DNA of 64,000 nt from Dryocosmus kuriphilus (GCA_038277395.1 CM076191.1:23842983-23906982); one strand, 5' to 3'. Counted from the stretch's first letter, positions 1 to 13,400 are shown. Program-made: numbers and translations. The notes: generated from the sequence alone by a model not told the origin.

Positions 1-163
1 ATATACACTATCGTCATTTAGTATGTGGCCACCCATTTTTCAGTATTTGAAATTGGTTAATTTTGGATTGTTAATCTTTAATAATTCGCGGCGTTAAAAT
101 TTTTTTCGCTCACACAGCTAGGTTGAAAGGAAAAATAGTGCGCAAATTGTAATTTAAAAAAAA

Positions 164-1307
164 TCTGCCCGCTTCGCGCGGGCACATTCTCATCGCGCGC
201 TTTGCGCGAAGAATGAGTGCGCCTGGGGCGCGCGTCTGTTGGCACTCGTGCTTCGCGCTCGATAGATTATTCACCTCGCGCTACGCGCTCGGTGTTTATG
301 GATCGTATAAACCTTTAAATTAAAAATTACAAAAGAAATTATTTTACTTAAGGATCTATCGTCCTTAAGGAATACATTCTCATCATGACACTCGCGCTTC
401 GCGATCGATAATTACATTTTTTTTAAACACATTGTAGATTGGTAAAGTTTTTTTGTGATTTTGCAAATTTTCACAATACAGGATTTCGATTCTTAAAAGT
501 AAAACAATGAATCTTATAAATAAATTTTGTAGCTCTTTCCAAGATGAAGCTTGTTAATATTTTCTCATATCTTGCATAGTTTTGCTGAAAAGTGGTTTTC
601 TTTATATTTCATAACATATTTCACGAATAACTCAAAAACTACGCGTATGCTCAAAAAAATGATAGAGAACAAATTTATAGATCTTTTTGAGGCGAACAAC
701 TTTGTTTATTATTATTTTTCCGTATCTTGCATAGTTTGGCGGGAAATTTGAAAATCTTTATTTTTAATAACGTCTTATCAATTAAAACAAAAACCGTGCA
801 TTTTATCAAAAAGTGGCTAAAACAAAACTTGTAGATCTTTTTGAATTGAACAACTTTGTTCTTTACCATTTTTTTGTATCTTGAATATTTTGGCGGGAAA
901 CCAGAGTTTTTTAATTTGTAGATTTTTTTGAGGTGAAAAATTTTACTTTCTTACAATTTTTTTTTTGTATCTCACATAGTTTAGCCGGAAAATGGATTTT
1001 TTGATTTTGTGAAAACCGTTTTTGATGGATAAAACCATAACCGTTGGTCAAAAACCACTGGTTAACGAACTCGTCCTTTCTTTTTACCCCTTAAAGAAGT
1101 GTACCAAAGCGCAATCCAATCCGATTAGTCCTTCGAAGTTATCGTTGGAACAGACAACGATAACGACGACGACAACAGACAGACAGACACCGTCGTAAAA
1201 ACCATTTTTTCGGATTCACGAGGTCTCAAAACGTGGAGATTTCATGAAATCCGCGAAAGTCAAATTTTATATAAATCTAATACCTTCTCTGATGAGAATG
1301 TAAAAAT
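164..1307 (+). repeat. Dispersed 1.2-kb repeat, copy A
   Basis: First of six copies of one repeat family in the window. The left end is a GC-rich head of stacked short palindromes (TGCCCGCTTCGCGCGGGC, CGCGCGCTTTGCGCG, and TCGCGCTACGCGCTCGG type) in otherwise AT-rich DNA. The body consists of diverged subrepeats of about 155 bp containing GTAGATCTTTTTGA and TGGCGGGAAA. An ACG/AGAC microsatellite precedes the right end, which reads CTTCTCTGATGAGAATGT. The left head carries ACATTCTCATC, the reverse complement of GATGAGAATGT at the right end, so the ends hold short subterminal inverted repeats. Compared with copy B, this copy lacks about 75 bp of one subrepeat near 915. No transposase is visible; the class is unresolved. 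Confidence 0.85.
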
Positions 1308-2380
1308 TAAATAGCATCTGAAAAATAAACATTTTTCAACGTTCTTGGTCTCATTTTAAAGCTAAATTTTTGAAGAGTCGCAAAAATTTTTCAGCATAAT
1401 TGCATAATTTTTTTCAGGCATTGTGCAAGATGTTAACAAAAAAGTTGGAAAAATTCAGTCATCTCATTTGTAGGAAAATATTTTAATAACAATAATAATA
1501 ATCAAATGAATGTATATTTTCAAGGATCTTTATAGAAAATTCACGATTACTTATTTTATATATTTAAAAATATTTCTTTTCATCAGAAAAAGATATCTAA
1601 TTCTTTCCAAATTCTTTGTTCCAACTTTAATTGACTTTAACTTCTTCCTGTGACACTACAGAAATTTATCTTTAAAATGAGCCCAAAATATTGAAAAATG
1701 TTTCTTATTTGACATGTTATTATAATTGGTTTTAAATTACAATATTTGCACTATGTTTGCAATATCTTCTTAAAAAATTGACAAATAACTTCAGCCTGGG
1801 CTCATTTTATTCAGAATTCAGAGAGCTGTCATGTATGCTTTCCTGTGCCTTTTTAAACACTTTTTCTACTTAAGTTGTAAAAAATATTTACAGTGTTTAA
1901 AAAGAAATAAATGTGTAGATATTATAGATACTAAAAATTATGTATTAAAGCTCTGAATTTTAAAGTCTTAAAGGTAATAATAAAGAAACAGTAATATTCT
2001 TGGAATGGTGCAAGATTCCCTTTTTTGCAAAGTTCTGATTAATTTTTTAAGAACACATTAATTAAAGATTACGGTTCAAAAATTATTTCACATATTATCC
2101 AAATTTTCAAAAACACAAAAGACATAATATAAAAAAATGGTCAAATTTTTCAAAAAACGAATACACTAATGAACTATAGTAATAATACTCGTATATGTGA
2201 GTTCACTCGTGAAAATGTTACATTTATTGAATTTTGTTTATCTCTCTGGTATTGTTAACAGAAAAAATTTCACCCTTTTAAAAAAATCGTCTATTTTTTT
2301 TAAAGATTGAACTACTGAGCCGCGGTGATCCCTGAAACTTGTAAACCTTTTTTCTCTCGAGAACGTTACATGATAAAAAA
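1308..2380. other. AT-rich spacer between repeat copies A and B
   Basis: No ORF, splice-flanked exon or RNA gene is recognisable here. It is AT-rich sequence lying upstream of, or inside an intron of, the PVF gene. Confidence 0.5.
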
Positions 2381-3600
2381 TCTGCCCGCTTCGCGGGCAC
2401 ATTCTCATCGCACGCTTCGCGCGAAGTATGAGCGCGCCTAAGGCGCGCGTCTGTTCGCTTTCGCGCTTCGCCCTCGAGAGATTATTCACCTACGCGCTCG
2501 GTGTTTATAGATCGTATAAACCTTTAAATTAAAAATTACAAAAGAAATTATTTTACTTAAGGCTCTATCGCCCTGAAGGAATACATTCTCATCATGACAC
2601 TCGCGCTTCGCGCTCGATAATTACATTCTTTTAAAACACATTGTAGATTGGTAAAGTTTTTTAGTGACTTTCCAAATTTTCACAATACAGGATTTCGATT
2701 CTTAAAAGTAAAACGATGAGTCTTAACGAATAAATTTTGTAGCTCTTTCCAAGGTGAACAATTCTGCTTGTTAATATTTTCTCATATCTTGCATAGTTTT
2801 GCTGAAAAGTGGTTTTTTTTATATTTCATAACATATTTCACGAATAACTCAAAAACTACGCGTATGCTCAAAAAAATGATAGAGAACAAATTTGTAGGTC
2901 TTTTTGAGGCGAACAACTTTGTTTATTATCATTTTATCGTATCTTGCATAGTTTGGCAGGAAATTTGAAATTTTTTATTTTTAATAACGTTTTATCGATT
3001 AAAACAAAAACCGTGCATTTTATCAAAAAGTGGCTAAAACAAAACTTGTAGATATTTTTGAATTGAACAACTTTGTTCTTTACCATTTTTTTGTATCTTG
3101 AATATTTTGGCGGGAAACCAGAGTTTTTAAATTTTAATGGCGTTTTCTTGATTAAAACAAAAACCGTTCACTTTATCAAAAAACGGTTAAGACATAATTT
3201 GTAGATTTTTTTGAGGTGAACAATTTTACTTTCTTACATTTTTTTTTGTATCTCTCATAGTTTAGCCGGAAAATGGATTTTTTTATTTTGTGAAAACCGC
3301 TTTTGATGGATAAAACCATAACCGTTGGTCAAAAACCGCTGGTTAACGAACTCGTCCTTTCTTTTTGCCCCTCAAAGAAGTGTACCGAAGCGCAATCCAA
3401 TCCGATTAGTCTTTAGAAAGTTATCGTGGGAACAGACTACGACAACAACGACAACGACGACGACGACAACAGACAGACACCGTCGTAAAAAAACGTTTTT
3501 TTTCGGATTCAGAGGGTCTCAAAACATGGAGATTTCATGAAATACGCGAAAGTCAGATTTTACATAAATCTAATACCTTCTCTGATGAGAATGTAAAAAT
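2381..3600 (+). repeat. Dispersed 1.2-kb repeat, copy B
   Basis: Full-length copy in the same orientation as copy A, about 1.07 kb downstream of it. It runs from TCTGCCCGCTTCGCGGGCAC to CTGATGAGAATGTAAAAAT. The internal subrepeats are all present and the ACG microsatellite near 3435-3480 is expanded relative to other copies. The ORF-like stretch near 3306-3540 matches a stretch that recurs in all copies but is broken here, so it is not called as a gene. Confidence 0.85.
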
Positions 3601-4557
3601 ATATTTTGTACCTTTTACATACTGTTTGTTTTCTTTTAAATTCTAGTATCCACAAAAATAAAAATTCCAAACATCCCAAACAATATTAAGGAGGTTCCTA
3701 CCTTTTTGGGCTTTGAACAATCGATTTTTTTTATTACAGTTTCTAAAAGTATAACATTTCAAAAGTGTTCTCTTAAAATTTCATAAAGATTTAAGCATTA
3801 TTTACGGAAATATACCGTTTTAAGCGAAGCTCGACGCCCTATGTTGTTATAAGGGTCTCTGACCTAGTGATGCAATATCCATGATAGATATTGATATGGA
3901 AAGATATGAAAAATATATCCTAAGATATGAAAAAACGATATCGAAACTTTTATCTTTTCTCTCCCTTACTCTCATGTATCTCATGTAATCGGCTTCACCG
4001 ATTGCATTCAAATTTTTACCAGCTATTTTAGATATACATAAAACTCGCGGGATTGAACGATCGTTTTTTAAATGAATTTTTTGTTTAATCAAAAAAGAGC
4101 GTTTTTTAAGCAAAAAATTGACTTTTGACTTCAAAAGTCCGCTATTTCTTAACGAATCAATATTTTTACATCTAGTTTCGTTCACTTCCAAGCAAAAACT
4201 GTTTACTAACAAATGCCGTTGGATGTTTTTATGTCGGATGATCCAGAATTGAGCAGTATTACTCACCGGAGAACGCCTTTTTTTTACCCTTCGAAATACT
4301 ATAACTCGCTTGTTTATTACCCTATTATCATGAAAAAATTATTTTAATTTCCTGAAATATATATTAATTGAATATTGAAATATTGGTAACAAAATAAATA
4401 AACGGTTATACCAGCCATAAATTTGTATTAATTTTTAATTTTCGGATGTTTAGATCAGCAGAGTTTTACAACACTTTTAAGAAAAATGTTCCACCACCGT
4501 GTTTAATTAAGTCTGATTAATTTCACACCACATCTGAATATTTTTTTAATTTTAAAG
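3601..4557. other. Non-coding sequence before the PVF exon
   Basis: Low-complexity AT-rich DNA with repeated CATATC/ATATCC-like words near 3880-3960. A 139-codon minus-strand ORF (3847-4266) resembles no family I know and looks like repeat-derived sequence. The last bases (TTTTAATTTTAAAG) serve as the acceptor of the PVF exon, so this stretch is most likely intronic. Confidence 0.5.
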
Positions 4558-4894
4558 GGACAGTGGTTACTTAAACCACGTGCAACTGGTCCACGAATTT
4601 CGATGCTCTCTTCCTCAACCACGAGCAATTCCAGTAGAAGAGCTTCTTACAGTTGGACCAAGTCCTGATGAGCTTTTTTATCCAGCCTCGACAGTTTTAG
4701 CTCGATGTGGAGGATCAGGATGTTGTCCAGAGTCGAACCAAGTTTGCGCACCCGCTGAAACCAGGAACGTTAGCCTCGTTTTTATGGTGAAACATGCCGT
4801 AGATCGTCAACGAGATCGACACCACGAGGTCATTCATGCCCTGGAACACACCAGGTGTGTCTGCGTTGACGAGAAACTCGTCATTTCCGAGTAA
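4558..4894 (+). CDS. Pvf: PDGF/VEGF-related factor (PVF), last coding exon
   Basis: Secreted cystine-knot growth factor acting through a PDGF/VEGF receptor tyrosine kinase (PVR in flies), known for roles in haemocyte migration and tissue growth. The exon opens after an AAAG acceptor and ends at TAA 4892-4894, encoding about 111 residues. The PDGF/VEGF signature is complete: CSLPQPR for the first knot cysteine, then RCGGSGCC, then VCAP, and the closing EHTRCVCVDE. This gives the family spacing Cys-x-Pro-Arg ... Cys-Gly-Gly-x-Gly-Cys-Cys ... Cys-x-Cys. No ATG is needed in this exon; signal peptide and propeptide must lie in exons further left or outside the window. It converges on DNAAF4. Which insect PVF paralogue it is cannot be decided from one exon. 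Confidence 0.85.
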
Positions 4895-5733
4895 AACCTT
4901 GTCGAATTAAAACTTTAATTGCACAAGGACAGATCGGTTCTCGAAAGCAGCTTTCATCCAAAGTAGAGCGACGTGCATCTTCATATAATTAAATAGAAGT
5001 AAACGCACCTTTCCCATAATATGAGAGAGATCTCCCTTTTCAGAATGTGGATTCAACTTTCTCCAGAGAAAAACAAAAAAATTTTCTATTTATCGAATAT
5101 TTTCCCTACCTAAATCACTTATCAGTCCTAGACAACTTTATCTAGAAGTTGATAAAAATCTTGTAAATAATTGCTCCTAAAGCTGTATAATTATATGAAA
5201 AGTTATTGTCTAGTTTAAAAATCGCAGTATTCAATTGGAATATTATTTTCTCATGCAGTTTTTTTCCAGACTTGCGTTGTATTTTTTTAGATAATAATTT
5301 ACATCTTTGTAAGTTTCCTGAAGCGGTCCTGACGCAATTAATTTCCTATATTAACTCATGTACGAGAAATTGATGCTAATTAACAAGAAAAAAATGCACA
5401 AACAGCTTGAATCATTCAGGAAGTATAGGAAACTATTGTGGAATATATCTTTTGTTACAGAAAAATGATTGATTTTTGCATTAGATAAATTTTTAAAAGA
5501 TATCATTTTTGCATAAGAAAGTATAAAATTCCATACTATAGTACAATATTATGTATTATTTTAGAGAGGACTCTTGAAACTGATTTACTAATTGAGTAAT
5601 TAAATTTTTTTCGAAGCAGATTCAACATTCATAAACTGTAAGTTACTGTTTGAAAGTTTATGGACACCCTGTACTAGTGTTGCCTGTGATATTATTTAAC
5701 TCTTTTTTAAATTCGAACTGTAAAAAGAAAAAC

Positions 5734-5739
5734 AATAAA
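5734..5739 (+). promoter_or_regulatory. Candidate polyadenylation signal of PVF
   Basis: AATAAA about 840 nt after the PVF stop codon and before the convergent DNAAF4 stop. Earlier AT-rich variants could also be used. Confidence 0.4.
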
Positions 5740-5878
5740 AAATTCTTATTTATCCTATGCATTTGATTATTATTTATAATTATATATTTCGTACCTTTTC
5801 TTCACACTCGAGTAGTTTGTTTTGTACGTCAAGGGTCAAGGCGCAAGGAAACTAAGAGGAAATTCTAAGGAGGAGTTT

Positions 5879-7991
5879 CTAATTCTCGAGCTGGTAATAT
5901 TTTTTTGCAGTTACTAAATCGAGTTTAATGCTCTCGTTGTCCGGAGTCAGTTGTAGAGCGGCTTCCAATTCAGGAATGCCGTGTTGAGGAGAAGATAATT
6001 TGCAGAGAGCTGCTCCTCTTCTGGCGTGACATCTGGCCCTGGATTCTCGATTGCCTTCACATTTTGGGACCATTAATTCCAAAGCCTGCAATTTTATCAA
6101 GAATTTTGATATTAGAAATAAAATTTCAGATTCCATAATCCGGTGACTTCTTCTTCTTTACTTTTTAATCATAAAACCATTAATTAAGCGCTAAAATTTT
6201 ATCACCTTCGAACAATCTTCTGTGCATCTATAATAATTTCCAAGAGCATAATGTGCTGCTGATCTATTAACGTATAGTGATGCCATTTTATCACTAAGTT
6301 TTATCCCATGTGTGTATGCACTTATGGCTCCTAAATAATTTCCAGCCTTGAAAAAATCACTGCAAAAAAAAGTATTTAATGATAAGCTTAAATTTCCAGA
6401 AATTACATTTCGAAATGAATTACTTACTCTCCCTTATCTTTCAGCCATTGAGGATTTTGTTCTTCAGGTCTAAGATCTTCAGAAACAAACCCTACTTTTC
6501 TTCTTGCCTCTGCTTGCTTATCGAGCCACTATACAATAGATTTTTTTCATAATAGCTCTATTAATTTATCATCTTATTTATATTAATAATTATTAATTAA
6601 TTAGTTTACCTCCTGTTCCTCCAGGTGACACTTTCTCTTGCAGGTGTTGGGAAAACCCTTTCAGAAAATTTAACGTGAATCCTACCACTTTTTCTAGGAA
6701 GGGGGACAGATTTTTTGGGATCATCAAAAATCGCATTCATCTTCATCGGCTTCCTATCTAGAAACCTTTGAATCACTTCCTTATTTTTCAACTTGCGTTC
6801 CCTTTCAAGTTCATTTTCCTTCTTTTTACAAAATTTCTTCAATTCCTTTTCATCCATCTCCTTCATCAAACATCCACTTTTGTCGTTGTTGAAGTAATTC
6901 TCATGTTCAAAATCCGATTCTGAATCCTCGGAATTACTAGTTTCGTCTTCTTTGATGTTTTCCGATTTGTCATTGGAATTCTTTGTGCAAGATTGTTTAC
7001 CACTTTTCGTTTCCTGGCATTCGTTTTTATGGTCTAGTTCCCCTTTCGGCCTTTCAGTAATTTTCTTCTCCGATGATTCTTCGACTTTTGTTTCCTCGTT
7101 GGACTGTTTCTTTACTTGTGGATCGGATCCTACTTGATTCTTCTTTTTTATTTTGGACCTCCACGTCTTTAAACCACTTTATTGGTGCTCTAAAACCCCG
7201 TGTTATTATTAATATATTGATAAAATAAAAGTAACATCTTTAAATAAATGTTATTGAACTTTCAGGTTCATCATTTATGATACCTGAAAGCTTTTCTATT
7301 CTCCTGCTTTTTGCCTTGGATTCCTTCAAAAATTGGATTTTCTAAATTTAATCTCCACTCTTCAAGTTCCTTCATAGCTTCTTTTCTATGGGAATCACGA
7401 ATCGATTCTATTTTATTTAAAGATAAAGTATCAAGATCAATTTGAGCTCTTACTGCTTCTCTCTGTAGCTGATGTAATTTTTCTGAAAGTTATTTATAAT
7501 TTCATTTAAAAAAATCAAAAATTCACTTTACTTTCTTCTAATAAAATAAAACAAACCATTTTTTAATTTAACTCGTTGTTGAGCAGAAAGTTGCGAATAT
7601 TCCAAAGCTTTTGTTCTGTATACTCGTTTGAGTTCCTTGCCAAGATCTTCTAATTCAAGTTTTGACCATTCAGCACCAACTTTAGTTTTTTTCAAAGAAA
7701 TAATTGCTTCTTTTTTACTGAGAGTAATTTCACTTTCCTCTTCATTCACATCTCCCCAGAGAAAAAGTTCAAAAATATAAGGAGGATAACTTGCCTGATG
7801 GAAAAATATTTTTTTAGTCCGAATTCATTAATAATCAGATAGATTAAAAACTTTAATTTAAAAATTACCTTCAAATATTTGTCCGAAGTCAGGAAATCTA
7901 TTTTGCTCGGATTACCAACAAGTTGCAAATTAATAATAACATTTTCATTTGTTTGGCGCCACTCGTAATCTTTTATCACGATTGCTGGCAT
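5879..7991 (-). CDS. DNAAF4: Dynein axonemal assembly factor 4 (DYX1C1 family)
   Basis: Cytoplasmic co-chaperone for preassembly of ciliary and flagellar dynein arms; in insects needed in sperm and ciliated sensory neurons. Exons (minus): 7991-7869, 7794-7557, 7482-7284, 7189-6610, 6528-6428, 6359-6206, 6085-5879; total 1602 nt, about 533 aa. The N-terminal CS (p23-like) domain starts MPAIVIKDYEWRQT and runs through YLK-ASYPPYIFE. A charged helix and an acidic disordered segment follow. Then come the family motif VFPTPARES, WLDKQAEARRK and NPQWLKDKG, and C-terminal TPRs (NYLGAISAY, ALELMVPKCEGN, ALCKLS). Exon 4 changes frame twice, near 7144-7149 (A6 run on the coding strand) and near 6627-6632, and the net frame is restored. 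Alternatively, a second acceptor 13 nt downstream could explain the first shift, but not the second. Assembly indels are likelier than a pseudogene because all other exons are intact. Confidence 0.9.
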
Positions 7992-10489
7992 TTTTTAATT
8001 TCCTTTTAAAATCACAAAATTTTATTAATTTCTTTCTTTTACGAGACTTGCAAAATTCGAGGCTATTGACCAAACTTTGAATCGCCATTGCCATAGCAAC
8101 AGAATCTATTTAAAATATTTTTCTACAAATAATTATAAAGATAAATACGGGAATAGGTAAGGTTTAAAGTAATTAATGAAATTCAAATTTAACGTATGAA
8201 TCGTTTATAATTAAAATGTTCAAGAGTATTTGTAGTGACAATACTTTTCGTAAATATATTTTTAAAAAGCTGCCAAGTAACCATAGATCCTGACCTCGTT
8301 GGAACATTGTTGCCGAATGATTAATCATTACGGAGAACAATTATAAAAAAAAGAAAAGTACCATCAAAGAACAACCTATATCATACAAAGTTTTCCCGAC
8401 GTGTGCATATTTTTTCCTCGAATCTCACTCCCTCAAAATTTCACTCAAAAATAGACAAAAGACGAAAATAGTTTCCCAAAAAACGATAAAATGTCCCCCT
8501 TCTAACCGAATTTTTAAATTTACAAACATGTATCAAAATCTTTGCTGACATTTACTTTCTTCTTAAAGTAAACTAACATTATCTTTTGTCAATATTCTTA
8601 ATAGAAATTCTACGAGACTTGATCCGTTAAATACGAAATTTACACATCAAAAATCTTCGTTGAAAAATCGACTATAAAACATATCATAAAATCAGTCGGT
8701 TTTTTGTCAAGTGCCTGCTCCTAAAACCTCTAATATTGCGGACAAGTGGAACGCGAAGCGTCTTAGGTTTCAAAAAATACTTCCCTGTTCTTCTCAAAAT
8801 TTAATCAAAACGTTCTTAACTTCGAATGCAACCGCAATTATAGTTTTGCAGTACCCCAAAACGCTTCACGTGTACCATCTTCTTCCAGGCAAACAGAAGT
8901 AACAAGTACCACGTACTTGTACAAAAATCATACTACATTATTCTCATTAGAAAAATGGAGGACTTTGATAAACATTTGAGTTATCAAGCTAAAATGTATA
9001 CAATACGAAGTAAATATGACACTAACGTTACAGGTTTTTTTCAGATTTTTTAAATTGATAATTGTATTATTATCAACATAAATTGTACAAACATGATGTA
9101 CAAAGTATTTTTCCTTTGTTTTTCTCATCTCCCTTCCTTTGCATTTTTGTTTACCTTTTTGCAATTACTCGATTCCTTTGAAATCGGATAATTCAAACAC
9201 TTTGCAACGCTGGGAAATTTTGATACAAATATTTATGCGTACTGCATTCCCGATACTTTCGACGCAGCTTTTAATGTAAGTTTTCTTAACAAAAAGGAAA
9301 AAATGAAAAAAATTCTCCAATGACCCACGCACCCAATTACTAAACTGGAAAGGGTTGTCTTATACCACATGGTAATCAAATCATCAATCTTTCGTTTTTC
9401 CAAGAACTAAATATTCACTCAACTCCGAATAAAGACAGGAAAATCGATGATTCAAGATTATTTTACATACTGAGAAATTGTTTCAGTCCTCGTGGAACGT
9501 CTGAAACGTAAACCGACAATAATTAGAAATGCGTGTAGGGTGCGTGAAACATATGATCTAGATCTTACAATAAAATTCATAGGCGAGACCCAGTGCTAAA
9601 ATCTTTACCAGCCGGTCGCTGATATGAAATGTAAGATTGAGCAAATTTGAAATGAAAGTAACACAGCCGATGAAAGATGTCCTGATACTCGATCATGTCT
9701 ACGTTGTGATAAAATGGGTTCGATGATAAGTTACTAAATACGGAAAAGGACAGCCATTCGCGACAAGCGGCGATTCCGTCACGTCGGGATTCTGCATTAT
9801 ATATTATTAATATTATTTACTATTCGACAAAGTCATCGACGTTACGTCAAAACGACATAAAAAATAAATAAACAATGCATCTTAAGATTTTGGACAATGT
9901 AACACTCGTTGTCTCAGTGTCAGACACAGATACGTGTCGCGAGAGTATTATTTTTTTTTTAAAATGATACCCTAATTACAATTTTATATCGGTATATGGC
10001 TTCAGCTTCGAAATATACACATCTCTGTATGTAAGACCTATACACACATACACACGTTTCTCATCATGCATTCGAACGAATTCATTCGCCACAAGGTATC
10101 CTCGTCACATTTCGTTTCGTGTAAATTAAATACCTTGAAATCCTTACTGGATGCTCTGGCATCAAAGAACTAATACAAATTTATGAAAATAACTATCTCA
10201 CACCCCGAATTTCTCTGAATTTGAAACATAATACACGATCAATCTGGTGTAGCTTCTTCGAAGAACGTAATAAAAACAAGTATACTTGACAAGCTAACAA
10301 AATAATGTAAGATTAAACGATACTATACATTCAATTAAAAATAGCCTGCATTTGATTGAAGTAACCAACAAGATTAAAAACCGTTCGTATAAATAACAAA
10401 GGACCATCGCGAGACTTGCACGAATTTGGAGGTGGGTTTTAAAATAGGGGTCCTATATGCTCCCCCAATTTTTTTTTTTCATACTAGCG
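7992..10489. other. DNAAF4 upstream region and spinophilin 3' UTR
   Basis: The part next to 7991 must hold the DNAAF4 promoter and 5' UTR. The part below 10490 (to roughly 8.7-9 kb) is probably the spinophilin 3' UTR, being less repetitive and of mixed composition. Small ORFs at 8711-8902 and 8928-9164 have no recognisable content. No clear AATAAA on the minus strand could be assigned. Confidence 0.45.
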
Positions 10490-13400
10490 CTATTTTTTTC
10501 GAGCCTGTTTTTCTGCTTTTCGTCGCATACGCTCCATTTCTTTTCGCTCTTTGCGCTCCCGATCCGCCTGAGCTCGTAATTCTTTCAGCTTCCGCTTTAG
10601 GTGGTCCTTTACTTCTCTAGAAACGCCCAAAGCTTTCAGGTCGCGAGATTCTAGTCGTAAAAGACTGCTTCCACAAATGCCGGCTTCAATAAAGCGAGAA
10701 GCGTACCTTTCCAAACCTATTCCTGTGAGCCATTGACATACCTGAAACAATTTCCATTTGAATTTTTATTGAGTATTCAATAAAGAACGACAGCCCGAAA
10801 TGTCATGATTTTATTACTTTATATTTCGATCATTTTCAATTGGAATTTCAGCGCATTAAATTTTAATGTTTATTTATTCGGCCTCTAAACTTTAATTTCT
10901 TTGAATTTCGAAAATGTAAGATAACACAAAGCTAGTTTTACAAAGTAAAAATTTTACACAAACAAAAAATATTCTGTTTTTAAAATAAAGATCGAAATTT
11001 TAATTTTCTAATACTCACTTGTTCTTTCGACCAATCGGTAACTGGTGTAGTTTGCCACAGGAGCAATTTTTTATCACCTGAACCAAATTCGAGAGGAGGA
11101 AACCAAATTTCACTCGAATCTGAAAATAAATAAATAAAAACCAACCTTTCATTCATTTCTTTACTATTTTAATTTTACAAAACTCTTGCATGTGTAAATA
11201 CTTAATTATGAAACCTTAATATCAAATCTGATATGTATTTATTGCTAAAAGTTGGAATTACCTGCGCTGCCGATTTTTGAGGGACTTGGATCAACAGCCG
11301 TTGGACTAATAGACCCACCAGATGATAAACTAGAGGGTGATCCACTTGGATGATGCCAAGGAGTATTTCCAGCACCCATTACAGTTTGCGAAGGTATTGT
11401 CACTTTTTTTACTGAAAAAGAAACATTTTTCCGTCAATTAAATAGTTTCCAAAAACATCTTATTTTTAAATTACTTTAAACTGCATTCTAGAATTTGTAC
11501 TCTATACCGTAGGCAACTTTTATTATAATAAAATGATTAACTGAATCAATATCACGTTTGATTTCAGATTCGCTGTACCTTTTTGGTTCATACCTCTTTG
11601 ATTAGCTTCGCTCACGGCTTGTCTAATTTCCTCAACTAAATTATGCGTGACTAGGGTTGGGTCATTAGAATGTGGATTGCTTAAGTCGCTAAAATCTCCT
11701 GAGCTTTCTCTAGAGGATGATATTTCGTTTCCTCCAAGGCGTCTTTCTCTTTCAGCCAGAACCTGTTTCAGTTGTTCTGCCAATGACGCTGGTGGTCCGG
11801 TTAATCCAGCTTCAATAAACAGACATTTAAATTGTTGAATTTAATTAAAAGCTGTATTTAAATAAATAATTGTCAAATATTTGTTATTTATGTTATTATA
11901 ATGAAAATGGAATTACCTTTTTGCGACGATTGCCAGCTTTGTTCTGTTAGGGCGCGAACTTGAGAACTAATTGTACTGTGTTGTCGAATTGTCGTCGAGT
12001 GTACTGACTCCAGGTGCTTACTTTTCTGTGAACTAATTGATGAACTGCTCGAGTAGGAACTCAAGTTTGACTGTTTCGAAAGCATCGAATCATTTGGAGA
12101 CCTGCTGCTGCTCTCTTGTGACATCAAGAGCTTCGAAGACGAATCTTCATCAGTATTGTCGCCCGATTCGTCCAAACCATAATCCTGCGAATTAATTCCC
12201 TTATATTATTTCATTTAAAATCCCAGAGACTAATTTGCAATTTCATTAGTTATGAAATTCTCTCAGCACTCCAGTTGGCCTCAGGCTCAAACTAGAGCGG
12301 CCGCTGTTGTCGTCACAAACAATTTGCGAGCAAGGATAAACCATCATTGAGAATAAAAATGATAATTTTATATTATTTAAAGTCTCACAGATGAAATAGA
12401 AAGCAAAATGTGAGGTCTCTTATTTGCATTTATATTTTATCCGTACTTACCGAACTGCTATTACTAAGCCCTCCAGATCTTTTGGGCAATTGTCGATTAG
12501 CAAGTCCTCCCCTGCTTGCCAATTCAGCTTTGCTCTTTCCGGCTGAATTATCTAGTAGCCGGTGAGCAGGAACTGCCCGATCAAGTTCTTCCTTCACTGG
12601 CATCGGAAGTGGAAGTTTTCTCTCGACTGTTGCAGTTTTATCCCCATCATCTGGACTGCTAAGATCAGAGGTTTCGGTATCTGAGAGCTGACAACTAGTG
12701 GCAGAAGGAGGCGGTGGTAATTGACGTCTAGTTAATTGTGGCGTTACAATTCTCGCTGTGGCCCCGTCATAAGGCAATCGTACGGGCAAACCGAACCTTC
12801 TCTGAGTTTCTGTCAATTCTACTTCTAACGTAATGACCTAGCAATACAAGACAATTAGTACTGCGATTGGCACTTTTTTCTATTATAAACGAGTTTACAA
12901 TCGTACCCTGTCCTTTAAACTTTTGACGAGTGCGTTATATTCGGTGTCCTTTTCTTGAAGCAATTGCTGGTAAAATTCGTCGCGAGCTGCTATATCGGCT
13001 CGAAGTTCTCGGGCCGCTCTTTTGGCGCGGGCGTATTTCTGCTGTAGGGTTGCGCTCTGGGCTGTTGCTTGAGCCAGCATTTCACGAGCTGCTGACAAGT
13101 CTTGACGAGCTGTCCCCAGAGCCCTTTCGGACTCGTGCAGCCGTAATCCAGATTCGCGCAATTTTGCTGCGTATTCTTCGCTGCCTGCTCCGTTGTTTTC
13201 GAGCTCTACCAACTGAAAATGAGGATAATTTTTAAATTAAGAAAGTGAACTTTTAACTTTTTTGTTCAAAACACTTTCATGTGCCGGTGATTACAGTCTA
13301 TATTTTATCTAAAACAGAAATACAAGACTTTTGAACAAAAAGAATTTTGTTTTCAAGTAGGGTAAGTATTAGGGTGTGTCAAAAACAGTGATGAATTTGT

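Noticed and set aside
3847..4266. 139-codon ORF, minus strand
   Set aside because: No domain, low-complexity composition and repeat-like surroundings; no splice or start context supporting a gene.
12960..13235. 101-codon plus-strand ORF over spinophilin
   Set aside because: Antisense shadow of the coiled-coil exon 13212-12907.
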